From assembly GCA_947165725.1 (NCBI GenBank), contig CAMVBL010000033.1, forward strand, positions 1 to 12,641: a stretch of DNA of 12,641 nucleotides, in the 5' to 3' direction. This document shows, piece after piece, positions 1-6,096 of the stretch (positions are counted from its first letter, which is position 1; the number at the start of each line of letters is the position of its first letter). The notes under the pieces were generated by a model that saw only the letters and a list, made by a program, of their open reading frames with translations, was not told where the DNA came from and made no database searches. A program made the translations under genes and the position numbers. Source of the DNA: an uncultured Caryophanales bacterium (GTDB lineage: Bacteria > Bacillota_I > Bacilli_A > RFN20 > CAG-826).

Positions 1-24
1 GTCCAATTTATATGATAGGTATTT

Positions 25-54
25 AAAAATCCCCTTGGACAAAATCCTTGGGGA
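25..54 (-). terminator. Terminator-like hairpin near the left edge
   Basis: TCCCC (30-34) pairs with GGGGA (50-54) and GGA (37-39) pairs with TCC (45-47) across a 2x2 mismatch, with loop CAAAA. On the minus strand the hairpin is followed by TTTTT (29-25). No minus-strand gene is visible immediately upstream, so its role is uncertain. Confidence 0.35.
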
Positions 55-71
55 AGTTTCACAATGATGTC

Positions 72-118
72 TCCAATTGTCCGCACCCTAATACAATTTA
101 AGGTCCAATTGTCCGCAC
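72..118 (+). repeat. Direct repeat pair, 15 bp (72-86 and 104-118)
   Basis: The 15-mer tccaattgtccgcac occurs twice in the same orientation with starts 32 bp apart. The first copy is preceded by c and the second by g. These may be transposase-binding repeats of the mobile element end. They lie outside any reading frame. Confidence 0.7.
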
Positions 119-177
119 ACGAATTTCTAATTGATGTCAGCTTTGTGTTAACGAAGTAAACTTCAAACATCATCAAA

Positions 178-184
178 AAGGAGG
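178..184 (+). promoter_or_regulatory. Strong Shine-Dalgarno AAGGAGG for the first gene
   Basis: AAGGAGG sits 9 nt before the ATG at 194 and fixes that start. Upstream, at 153-164, is the palindrome GAAGTAAACTTC (5-bp arms, 2-bp spacer), and TTGATG (131-136) could pair with CATCAA (171-176). Either could be an operator or leader structure, but no clear promoter is seen between 119 and 178. Confidence 0.7.
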
Positions 185-193
185 AAAGAAAAA

Positions 194-577
194 ATGATCA
201 ATGAACCAATTCAAATTTTAAAATTAATGTATCTTGCTTTAAATAAAGAGTGGGAAAAGGATAAAAATGAATTATTTGGGCTCTATTTATCTGAAGCAGA
301 CCCATTTTTAACCGGTGATGATAGCGCGGATCCGGCTGTTTTTGATGATTTTATAAAATGCTTTGAAAAATATGGCAGTTATGATGACTATGGATACGAG
401 TTTATTATTAAATATTTAAATGACTTAGACCCATATTATGGTGATATTAAAAAATATTTTTTACGAATTGATAAGCAAGAATATATCAAGATGTCAGAGT
501 ATTTCTCTCAGCTAAGCGACAAGGAAATAATAATCGCCAATCACTGGGAAAAATTCTATCCAAGATTATTTAAATAA
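194..577 (+). CDS. Small acidic soluble protein of unknown function (127 aa)
   Basis: I do not recognise a family. The ATG at 194 follows a perfect AAGGAGG with 9-nt spacing, and the frame runs intact to TAA at 575-577. The protein is rich in Asp, Glu, Tyr and Phe. Its middle (residues about 35-60) contains a PFLTGDDSADPAVFDDF stretch, and a YxDLDPYYGDIKKYF-like segment follows at about 75-90. There is no signal peptide, membrane segment or Cys-rich site. Length, acidity and an isolated position between a mobile-element end and a tRNA resemble small accessory proteins such as immunity or antitoxin-like factors, but nothing in the sequence proves that and no toxin gene is adjacent. It is a single-gene unit closed by a hairpin terminator just downstream. 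Confidence 0.75.
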   Translation: MINEPIQILKLMYLALNKEWEKDKNELFGLYLSEADPFLTGDDSADPAVFDDFIKCFEKYGSYDDYGYEFIIKYLNDLDPYYGDIKKYFLRIDKQEYIKMSEYFSQLSDKEIIIANHWEKFYPRLFK

Positions 578-594
578 TCCATGTGAAGCAAATG

Positions 595-627
595 AAAACT
601 CCCTTGTTAATCCTTGGGAGTTTTTAA
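595..627. terminator. Bidirectional intrinsic terminator between the first gene and tRNA-Ser
   Basis: AAAACTCCC (595-603) pairs with GGGAGTTTT (616-624), a 9-bp stem, followed by TTTTT on the plus strand. On the minus strand the stem's A/T part gives a run of four T. It lies between the convergent unknown gene and tRNA-Ser and can serve both. Confidence 0.8.
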
Positions 628-633
628 TAATTT

Positions 634-724
634 TGGCGGAGGAAGAGGGATTTGAACCCTCGCACACTGTTACATGTCTACGAGCTTTCCAAGCCCGCCC
701 CTTCAGCCTCTTGGGTATTCCTCC
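634..724 (-). tRNA. tRNA-Ser, anticodon GGA
   Basis: Read on the minus strand, the acceptor arms GGAGGAA (724-718) and TTCCTCC (644-638) pair perfectly, followed by discriminator G (637) and an encoded CCA (636-634). The anticodon arm is CGGGC-TTGGAAA-GCTCG, with anticodon GGA reading UCC/UCU. A T-arm with GTTCAAATC and the long variable arm expected of a class II serine tRNA are present. The total is 91 nt including CCA. It is a lone tRNA divergent from the pseudouridine synthase gene, with its own promoter upstream and a terminator at its 3' side. Confidence 0.97.
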
Positions 725-759
725 GTATAAGCTGAACAATATTTGAACGTGCGAATAGT

Positions 760-787
760 ATTATAACAAAAAAATTAAATTAGTCAC
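760..787 (-). promoter_or_regulatory. Promoter of tRNA-Ser with extended -10
   Basis: On the minus strand TATAAT occupies 765-760 and is preceded by TGT, which gives the extended -10 form TGnTATAAT. A -35-like GTGACT lies at 787-782 with 16-nt spacing. The predicted start is near 753, leaving about 29 nt of 5' leader to trim by RNase P. Confidence 0.65.
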
Positions 788-812
788 TCTTTATTTAATA
801 AAATAATTTTTT

Positions 813-818
813 TACAAT
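813..818 (+). promoter_or_regulatory. -10 box (TACAAT) placed for a leaderless pseudouridine synthase mRNA
   Basis: TACAAT lies 6 nt before the ATG at 825, with TTTATT 17 nt upstream as a weak -35. No Shine-Dalgarno is present anywhere in the preceding 40 nt. A start at or within 1-2 nt of the ATG is predicted. Confidence 0.4.
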
Positions 819-824
819 ATGAAT

Positions 825-1808
825 ATGCGAATATTCAAGGTTCATCAAAGCGAAGAAGGACAGACATTAGAGAAGTATATTCAAAAACTCCTTATGTCCG
901 CTCCATCGTCCTTTATATATAAAATATTTAGGAAAAAAGATGTCAAAGTTAACGGTCATCATGAAGACCGTAAATTTAAATTATCAGAAAATGATGACGT
1001 CGCAATATATATTACCGAAGATCAATTTAATGATTTTCTAAAAGAAAAAGCGTATCAACCTAATAACAATATTAAAGATTGGATTATCTATGAGGATGAT
1101 AATGTTTTATTCATCAATAAACCAAGAGGCCTACTAGTGCAAAAGAGCAAACCACAAGACGAATCATTAGACCAAATGGTCGTGGAATATCTAATTTATA
1201 AAGGCGAATATGATCCAGAAAAAGAAATCGCTTTTAAACCAGGCCCTGCTCATCGATTGGATAGAAACACTTCTGGTATCGTCGCCTTTGGTAAAAACCA
1301 TCAAACATTAGAACTATTATTTGAACTATTTAAAAATCACGATTTAATTAATAAACATTATCTTGCTTTAGTGGTGGGCCAAATGGAAAAAGATAAAGAT
1401 AGTATCAATGTTCCACTTAAAAAGGATGAAAAGAATAACACAGTGACTGTCGCCCCTTTGAATAAAGGAGGAAAAACCGCTAAAACGGTTTATAAAGTTA
1501 TCAAAAAGTATCAAGACTATAGTTTATTAGATGTCACTCTTTTAACCGGTAGAACCCACCAAATCAGAGTGCACCTTGCTTATATTAATCATCCAATTAT
1601 CGGGGATGAAAAATACGGTGATTTTACCGCTAATAGAATCTTTAAACAACAATATGGTTTTAATAAACAATTCTTACATGCCTATAAGATTGGTTTTGGT
1701 GATTTACCAGCGCCTTTAACCAACTTAAGCAAAAAAGAATTCACTGCTGAACCTAACGAAGAAATTGCAAATATCCTAACTAAGTTAGACAATATAGATA
1801 GGGAGTAA
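825..1808 (+). CDS. RluA-family 23S rRNA pseudouridine synthase with S4 domain
   Basis: This is a cytoplasmic enzyme that isomerises specific uridines in RNA, most likely 23S rRNA. From the start used here (327 aa), residues about 12-60 form an S4 RNA-binding domain. The catalytic motif HRLDRNTSG lies at 143-151 with its nucleophilic Asp at 146, and the conserved GRTHQIRVHL motif is at 242-251. The length fits RluC/RluD-type enzymes, but the exact target uridine cannot be told from sequence. The start at 825 is preferred over an in-frame ATG at 819 because the S4 domain begins directly and the -10 box TACAAT ends 6 nt before it, pointing to a leaderless mRNA. No Shine-Dalgarno exists for either start. 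The stop is 5 nt from the phosphoglucomutase start, whose ribosome binding site overlaps this gene's end, so the two form an operon. Confidence 0.93.
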   Translation: MRIFKVHQSEEGQTLEKYIQKLLMSAPSSFIYKIFRKKDVKVNGHHEDRKFKLSENDDVAIYITEDQFNDFLKEKAYQPNNNIKDWIIYEDDNVLFINKPRGLLVQKSKPQDESLDQMVVEYLIYKGEYDPEKEIAFKPGPAHRLDRNTSGIVAFGKNHQTLELLFELFKNHDLINKHYLALVVGQMEKDKDSINVPLKKDEKNNTVTVAPLNKGGKTAKTVYKVIKKYQDYSLLDVTLLTGRTHQIRVHLAYINHPIIGDEKYGDFTANRIFKQQYGFNKQFLHAYKIGFGDLPAPLTNLSKKEFTAEPNEEIANILTKLDNIDRE

Positions 1809-1813
1809 ACTTT

Positions 1814-3517
1814 ATGAGCACAAAAGAAAATTATTTACGCTGGCTTAATTCAGCCAAAGTTAGTGAACAAGATAAAGAAATCTTGAGAAAGATGGATCAA
1901 AAAGAAATTGATGACGCTTTCTTTAAAGATGTTGAATTTGGTACCGCTGGTATGAGAGGTGTTCTTGGACCAGGTACTAATAGACTTAATAACTTCACAG
2001 TGAAAAAAGCTACTGTGGCGTTTGCCAAATACTTATTAGAACTATTCCCAAACGCTAAACAAGAAGGTGTAGTAATTTCTCACGATAATAGACACATGTC
2101 GCGTGAATTTACTCTTTTAAGCGCTGAAACATTAAATGATTTTGGTATTAAAACATATATCTTTGATGCTTTAAGACCAACTCCTGAATTATCATTTGCT
2201 GTCCGTTATTTAAAAGCCTGCGCTGGTATCATGATTACCGCTAGCCATAACCCAAAACAATATAATGGCTATAAAGTATATGACGAAACTGGTTGTCAAT
2301 TAGTCCCAGATAAAATTAAACGCTTATTAGAAATCATTGCTTCTTTACCAAATGAATTAGAAGTGGAATATGAAGTGGCAAAACAAAGAGGGGAAAATAT
2401 CCTCTTAGATAATAAAGTTGATGATGAATATGTAAGACTAGTGGAATCTATTGCGATTAATAAGGATTTAGATAAATCTAACTTCAAAGTGGTCTTCACT
2501 CCTAACCATGGTACATCCTATGTTAATTCCATGAGAATCTTTAAAGATTTAGGCTATAGGATTTATCCAGTGATGAGCCAAGTGGACCCAGACCCAGATT
2601 TCTCTGGTACATTATCTCCTAACCCAGAAGACGCTAGATCATTTATTGAACCAATTAAACTCGCTAAAGAGATTGATGCTGATTTAATTGTTATGACTGA
2701 CCCTGATGGTGACCGTGTCGGCTTAGGTTATAAAGCAAAAGATGGAAGTTATCAAACATTAACTGGTAACCAAAGTGCGGCTTTATTAATGGACTATATC
2801 TTCTCCCAAAAGAAAGCAAAAGGCACATTAAGCGATAATGGTGTCATGTATTACACAATTGTTACCTCTTCGCTAGGGGGAGATATTGCTAGACACTATG
2901 GTGTTAAAGTTGAAGAATTCTTAACCGGCTTTAAATTCATTGGTAATCGTATTGATTATTATGAAAAACTTGGCCATGGTCCAAAGTTTGAATTCGGTTA
3001 TGAAGAAAGTTATGGCTGCTTAATCGCTCCATTTGCGAGAGACAAAGATGGTTGTCAAGCAATCTTAATGTATTGTGAAATGGCGTTGTTCTATTTCTTA
3101 AAAGGCAAACGACTTGATGAAGCTTGGGATGACTTATGTAAACGCTTCGGTTATCATCAAGATATCACTTACTCTATGGAATTCTTCGGTAGTGAAGGTC
3201 AAGCTAAGATGAATAACCTCATGAATACCTTGCATAAAGACCCATTTATCTCCATCAATGGCTTAAAAGTGGTGAAGGTTGATGATGTTGAAAAAGGTGA
3301 AAGAATTACCAAAGATAAAAAAGAACCACTTAGCTTACCAAAATCTAATGTTGTTAAACTCTATTTAGAAGATGGTAGTGTGGTCACTGTTAGACCAAGT
3401 GGTACTGAACCAAAAGTTAAATTCTATGTTGGTACAGTCTTAAAGGAAAAACCAGTTGATAATTCCTTCCCAGATGCTTTGTTCAAGAGTATCAAAGAAA
3501 CATTACACTTATTATAA
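1814..3517 (+). CDS. pgcA: Alpha-phosphoglucomutase / phosphohexomutase
   Basis: Interconverts glucose-1-phosphate and glucose-6-phosphate (possibly also mannose phosphates) in the cytoplasm, feeding cell-envelope and storage sugars. The 567-aa protein is the usual size for the Bacillus PgcA type (about 580 aa). It carries the phosphoserine loop TASHNP at 142-147 with active Ser144, the metal loop DPDGDR at 296-301, the sugar-specificity segment GYEESYG at 395-401, and the C-terminal phosphate-binding loop RPSGTEPK at 527-534. All catalytic residues are present. Start: AGGGAG at 1800-1805, inside the end of the preceding gene, is 8 nt before the ATG. It is the second gene of the operon with the pseudouridine synthase and is closed by a strong hairpin immediately after the stop. 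The choice between glucose and mannose specificity is inferred from similarity to PgcA, not proven. Confidence 0.95.
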   Translation: MSTKENYLRWLNSAKVSEQDKEILRKMDQKEIDDAFFKDVEFGTAGMRGVLGPGTNRLNNFTVKKATVAFAKYLLELFPNAKQEGVVISHDNRHMSREFTLLSAETLNDFGIKTYIFDALRPTPELSFAVRYLKACAGIMITASHNPKQYNGYKVYDETGCQLVPDKIKRLLEIIASLPNELEVEYEVAKQRGENILLDNKVDDEYVRLVESIAINKDLDKSNFKVVFTPNHGTSYVNSMRIFKDLGYRIYPVMSQVDPDPDFSGTLSPNPEDARSFIEPIKLAKEIDADLIVMTDPDGDRVGLGYKAKDGSYQTLTGNQSAALLMDYIFSQKKAKGTLSDNGVMYYTIVTSSLGGDIARHYGVKVEEFLTGFKFIGNRIDYYEKLGHGPKFEFGYEESYGCLIAPFARDKDGCQAILMYCEMALFYFLKGKRLDEAWDDLCKRFGYHQDITYSMEFFGSEGQAKMNNLMNTLHKDPFISINGLKVVKVDDVEKGERITKDKKEPLSLPKSNVVKLYLEDGSVVTVRPSGTEPKVKFYVGTVLKEKPVDNSFPDALFKSIKETLHLL

Positions 3518-3520
3518 AAA

Positions 3521-3550
3521 AAGACCAAGGATTGAATCCTTGGTTTTCTT
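3521..3550. terminator. Bidirectional terminator between pgcA and trpS
   Basis: ACCAAGGAT (3524-3532) pairs with ATCCTTGGT (3536-3544) around a TGA loop, extended by A/T and G-T pairs. On the plus strand it is followed by TTTTCTTT. On the minus strand a T-rich tract (TCTTTTTTT) follows. It begins 3 nt after the pgcA stop and abuts the trpS stop at 3550, so it serves both convergent genes. Confidence 0.9.
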
Positions 3551-4536
3551 TAGATTTGTAATAAGCCAACGGCTTTTTGAATTCTTTTAAGTGTTTCGTT
3601 AGCAATCTTGCTAGCCTTTTCAGCGCCTTGTCTAAGGACGGCTTCGTAGCTCTTATTAGCAATGATTTCTTTATAACGATTTTGGAATGGTTCAAGTTCT
3701 TCAATAACCGCATCCGCGACCGCTTTTTTGAAATCACCATAACGGTAGCCTTCAAATCTCTTTTCGGCTTCTGGGATTTCAATGTCCTTCATACAGCAAT
3801 AGATTTGAATTAAGTTAGAGATACCTGGTTTATTTTCTGGATCATATTTGACTTCACAACCCATATCAGTAACTGCGGACATAATCTTTTTACGGATGAC
3901 CGCTGGTTCATCCTTAAGGAAGACATCACCCTTAGGGTCTGACTTACTCATTTTGACTGTTGGATCACTTAAAGACATGATTCTTTTACCAACTTTACGG
4001 AGTTCCGCTTTTGGCATTGTTAATAGTTCACCATAACGGTTGTTGAAGCGGTTAACTAGGTCACGTGTTAGCTCAATGTGTTGAACTTGGTCTTCACCAA
4101 CAGGGATGATATTCGCATCATATAAGACGATATCACACGCCATTAAGACTGGATAAGCAAATAAACCTAAACCAATCGCGTTTTCTTTTAATTTAGCAGA
4201 TTTATCTTTGAACTGCGTCATACGGGATAACTCGCCCATATATAAATAGTTTTGCATAATAGCGTTAAGCTCTGCATGCGCGGAGACGCTACTTTGTAAG
4301 AACATCGCGCTCTTATTTGGATCAAGACCCGCGGCTAAATAGAAAGCTGCTAAGTCGATAGAATTTTGTCTTAATACTTCTGGATCAATTGGCAAAGTTA
4401 AAGCATGGAGGTCAGCGATAAAGATAAAACATTCGCCGCGTTCCATAGTCTTTTTTAAATTCTTTAAAACTGCAATATAATTGCCTAATGTTAATTGTCC
4501 AGTTGGTTTAATACCAGTTAATATACGTTCTGCCAT
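3550..4536 (-). CDS. trpS: Tryptophanyl-tRNA synthetase
   Basis: Class I aminoacyl-tRNA synthetase that charges tRNA-Trp in the cytoplasm. The 328-aa length is typical. The HIGH-equivalent motif is in GIKPTGQLTLGNY (residues 8-20, TLGN at 16-19), and KMSKS lies at 195-199. The tryptophan pocket segment MACDIVLYDANIIPVGEDQ (132-150) contains the conserved Asp135. Start: the ATG at 4536 is preceded by AAGGCGG, one base off the ideal Shine-Dalgarno, with 8-nt spacing. It is a single-gene unit divergent from spx. No T-box leader, which often controls this gene in Firmicutes, fits in the 99-bp gap to spx. Instead, a 7-bp inverted repeat overlaps a -10-like TATAAG (4573-4568). Confidence 0.97.
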   Translation of the reverse strand: MAERILTGIKPTGQLTLGNYIAVLKNLKKTMERGECFIFIADLHALTLPIDPEVLRQNSIDLAAFYLAAGLDPNKSAMFLQSSVSAHAELNAIMQNYLYMGELSRMTQFKDKSAKLKENAIGLGLFAYPVLMACDIVLYDANIIPVGEDQVQHIELTRDLVNRFNNRYGELLTMPKAELRKVGKRIMSLSDPTVKMSKSDPKGDVFLKDEPAVIRKKIMSAVTDMGCEVKYDPENKPGISNLIQIYCCMKDIEIPEAEKRFEGYRYGDFKKAVADAVIEELEPFQNRYKEIIANKSYEAVLRQGAEKASKIANETLKRIQKAVGLLQI

Positions 4537-4562
4537 ATTATTATCCGCCTTGCTTATCTAGT

Positions 4563-4582
4563 TTAGTCTTATACGAGACTAA
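4563..4582. promoter_or_regulatory. Inverted repeat in the trpS-spx divergent region (candidate operator)
   Basis: TTAGTCT (4563-4569) and AGACTAA (4576-4582) form a perfect 7-bp inverted repeat around TATACG. The centre contains TATAAG on the minus strand, a plausible trpS -10. It resembles a dimeric repressor site but could also be a chance AT-rich palindrome. Confidence 0.4.
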
Positions 4583-4599
4583 TTTCAAATATATATTAT

Positions 4600-4627
4600 T
4601 TGTTTTCTTTAAGAAAATCGTTATACT
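4600..4627 (+). promoter_or_regulatory. Promoter of spx, near-leaderless
   Basis: TTGTTT (4600-4605) and TATACT (4622-4627) are separated by 16 nt. The -10 ends 8 nt before the ATG at 4636, so the mRNA should begin 0-2 nt before the start codon. No Shine-Dalgarno is present. Confidence 0.5.
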
Positions 4628-4635
4628 ATCAACGT

Positions 4636-5070
4636 ATGATAAAAATTTACACTTCTCCTTCTTGTAGTTCATGTCGCAAAGTCAAAAAATGGTTCATGGA
4701 TCAAAACATCCCATTTATTGAAAAGAATATTTTTGTTGCGACTCTTAACGAACAAGAATTAACTGATATTTTAATGAAGAGTGAAAATGGTACTGAAGAT
4801 ATCATTTCCACGAAGAGCAAGATTGTTAAAGAAAACGATTTAGATATCGATTCTATGACAGTCAAACAATTAATTGCTTTTATTAAAGAAAATCCATCCG
4901 TTTTAAAAAGACCAATTATCGTTGATGACCATCGAATTCAAGTAGGTTACAACCCAGATGAGATAAGATCGTTCATTCCTCACGCTCGTCGTTTAGCGGA
5001 GTGGGCATGTAAAAACGATAACTGTCCACAATATGAGACATGTGGTCATTCAGATGTTGAAGAGGCTTAA
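4636..5070 (+). CDS. spx: Spx, RNA polymerase-binding redox stress regulator (ArsC fold)
   Basis: Spx binds the RNA polymerase alpha C-terminal domain and redirects transcription under disulfide stress. The 144-aa protein has the redox switch C10-S-S-C13 exactly where Spx has it. It also has Gly52 and the R92-P-I motif (RPIIVDD, followed by QVGYNPDEIRSFIP), which align residue for residue with B. subtilis Spx. Position 60, Arg in B. subtilis, is Lys here. The start at 4636 gives this register; a further upstream in-frame start (4600) would add 12 residues over the promoter. The tail is longer than the usual 131 aa and carries C125, C130, C136 and H138, a possible metal site. The stop overlaps the stop of the convergent CYTH gene (TTAA, 5067-5070). 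An ArsC-like reductase is less likely given the motifs. Confidence 0.93.
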   Translation: MIKIYTSPSCSSCRKVKKWFMDQNIPFIEKNIFVATLNEQELTDILMKSENGTEDIISTKSKIVKENDLDIDSMTVKQLIAFIKENPSVLKRPIIVDDHRIQVGYNPDEIRSFIPHARRLAEWACKNDNCPQYETCGHSDVEEA

Positions 5071-5088
5071 TTGTTATTAAGCTTTTTT
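5065..5088 (+). terminator. spx terminator, inside the 3' end of the CYTH gene
   Basis: GCTTAAT (5065-5071) pairs perfectly with ATTAAGC (5076-5082) around TGTT, followed by TTTTTT (5083-5088). It spans the spx stop and the last codons of the opposite-strand CYTH gene. Confidence 0.85.
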
Positions 5089-5678
5089 AATGTCGCGGCA
5101 ATAGCGCGTCTGGCTTTGCCAATATATTTTTCTTTAGAAAGAGTTAAGTTAAACTTTTTCGCGTATTCGATTAATAGTTCTTTTGCGTGGTCGATACCAA
5201 GCTTAGATTCAATCTCTAAATTGTAATCGACTTCATCTTCGTATGTGTTTTTATCAACCACTAGGGTGTGATTATCAAATTCAATTTCTAAACGTCTATT
5301 ATATAAAGAAGTAATACGATGATATTTATCTAATGGATAGGGTAAAAGCATTAAGCGATTTCTCACTTGCCCATATGGGAAAATATTTTGTTCTAATAGT
5401 AGTTCTTGTTCTTTTGGACTTAAACCATCAGTTATTTCATCATCACCGTTTTTGCCTTTAATCTTTAAAGTGAGTTCACTTTTCACATCATTAATAATTC
5501 TCACTCTTAAAGTCATATGGTGATCTCTTAAATATAAGTCATCAGTATCAAAGTAGTGGTTAATGTTTTGTAAGAAATGTTTATTAGGTTGAATGTTCAT
5601 ATAATAAGTCACAATAAAAAAGTATTGTTCCTCTGTTAACATTAATCTTGTCTCGTATTCTTTTTGTGTCTTTATCAT
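5067..5678 (-). CDS. CYTH-domain protein (triphosphate tunnel enzyme, YjbK-like)
   Basis: CYTH proteins form a beta-tunnel that binds triphosphates with divalent metal; members hydrolyse inorganic or thiamine triphosphate, and the physiological substrate here is unknown. The 203-aa protein opens with E7-x-E9-x-R11, the ExExK signature with Arg in place of Lys. Tunnel strands follow: NHYFDTDDLYL (40-50) with TLRVR (56-60), LTLK (69-72), EIEFD (131-135) and NLEIE (153-157). The ATG at 5678 is preferred; an in-frame TTG at 5690 would add four residues. The leader is short, with only a weak GGA. The promoter TGATATAAT lies at 5710-5702. It is convergent with spx, with both TAA stops sharing TTAA. 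In B. subtilis a CYTH gene (yjbK) also lies in the same chromosomal neighbourhood as spx. Confidence 0.85.
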   Translation of the reverse strand: MIKTQKEYETRLMLTEEQYFFIVTYYMNIQPNKHFLQNINHYFDTDDLYLRDHHMTLRVRIINDVKSELTLKIKGKNGDDEITDGLSPKEQELLLEQNIFPYGQVRNRLMLLPYPLDKYHRITSLYNRRLEIEFDNHTLVVDKNTYEDEVDYNLEIESKLGIDHAKELLIEYAKKFNLTLSKEKYIGKARRAIAATLKKLNNN

Positions 5679-5700
5679 TTCTTTTTCCAAACTTTTAGAC

Positions 5701-5710
5701 TATTATATCA
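5701..5710. promoter_or_regulatory. Overlapping divergent -10 elements (CYTH and EIIB-like genes)
   Basis: The minus strand reads TGATATAAT (5710-5702), an extended -10 for the CYTH gene. The plus strand reads TATTAT (5701-5706) and TATATC (5704-5709), -10-like for the EIIB-like gene whose ATG is at 5718. The same bases therefore serve both directions. Confidence 0.5.
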
Positions 5711-5717
5711 TAAGGTT

Positions 5718-6086
5718 ATGGAATTCAATTTATTAAATAACACAACTTTACCAATGTACGCTGTTGTACTCATCGTTGCAGGATGTTTAGTCCTAGTCGC
5801 GATTTTAGTGTTCTTAGTTATCTTTTTTGGTAAAAGAAAAAAGAACCCAATTGTGGATGAATCCGCTTGGCTTAGTGCTTTAGGCGGTAAGGAAAACATC
5901 AATAGTGTTTCAGCAATTGGTTCTCGAATCAATCTTTCCTTAAAAGATAAAGAAAAAATTGACCGCGAGAAGCTCACAAGCCTTGGGGTCAATAGTGTCC
6001 TAGTAATGTCTAATAAAGTGACCTTAGTGATTGCTAATAACGCGGTTGATATCGCAGAAACAATCTCTAATGGTATTAAAGAATAA
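5718..6086 (+). CDS. Membrane-anchored PTS EIIB-like protein lacking the active Cys
   Basis: Residues 13-37 form one strongly hydrophobic membrane segment followed by GKRKK, which puts the C-terminal domain in the cytoplasm. Residues about 50-122 resemble the small EIIB domain of glucose-type phosphotransferase transporters (LGGKENINSVSA...SRINLSLKDKEKID...LGVNSVL...VTLVI). In true EIIB this stretch reads ACxTRLR, and the Cys carries the phosphate; here Ile67 replaces it, so phosphotransfer is not expected. The 122-aa length and the absence of an EIIC partner argue for a stand-alone regulatory or structural role, which is inference. The start at 5718 is chosen because the membrane segment begins shortly after; upstream in-frame codons run through the promoter. 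There is no good Shine-Dalgarno. The gene ends inside the 3' end of convergent maf (11-bp overlap). Confidence 0.75.
   Translation: MEFNLLNNTTLPMYAVVLIVAGCLVLVAILVFLVIFFGKRKKNPIVDESAWLSALGGKENINSVSAIGSRINLSLKDKEKIDREKLTSLGVNSVLVMSNKVTLVIANNAVDIAETISNGIKE
5953..5993 (-). terminator. Possible maf terminator, inside the EIIB-like gene
   Basis: On the minus strand ATTGACC (5993-5987) pairs with GGTCAAT (5964-5958), followed by TTTTT (5957-5953). The loop is long (22 nt), so efficiency is uncertain. It lies about 85 nt past the maf stop. Confidence 0.3.
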
Positions 6087-6096
6087 AATTCTTTAA
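6076..6096. repeat. Perfect 9-bp palindrome over the convergent EIIB-like/maf stops
   Basis: TTAAAGAAT (6076-6084) and ATTCTTTAA (6088-6096) are separated by AAA. The left arm contains the maf stop and the start of the EIIB-like stop codon. There is no T-run on either side, so it is probably not an intrinsic terminator; it may protect mRNA 3' ends. Confidence 0.6.

Larger units (their letters stand above)
1..119. mobile_element. Possible end of an IS21-type insertion sequence running off the left edge
   Basis: Two copies of a 15-base repeat (tccaattgtccgcac) lie at 72-86 and 104-118, and a degenerate third start (gtccaattta) is at the first base. Read on the minus strand, the outermost copy begins TGTGCGGACAATTGG, so the element would end in TG...CA at position 119. 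Multiple short terminal repeats with a TG/CA terminus are typical of IS21-family ends. No transposase is visible because the window begins here. The family is inferred only from repeat layout; another repeat-bearing element is possible. Confidence 0.35.

Noticed and set aside
72..118. Start of a CRISPR array
   Set aside because: There are only two 15-bp copies with a 17-bp gap, no regular spacers and no cas genes; a mobile-element end fits better.
594..726. tRNA-Ser 3' end as an integration (att) site
   Set aside because: No second copy of the tRNA 3' end was seen in the window and no integrase is present.
2296..2499. 67-codon minus-strand frame inside pgcA
   Set aside because: It lies fully within a strong conserved gene, with no ribosome binding site and a low-complexity Ser/Leu-rich product; a shadow frame.
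3577..4036. Plus-strand frames opposite trpS
   Set aside because: They are antisense to conserved TrpRS codons, match no family and lack start signals.
4537..4635. T-box riboswitch for trpS
   Set aside because: The gap to spx is only 99 bp and contains no specifier stem, T-box sequence or antiterminator.
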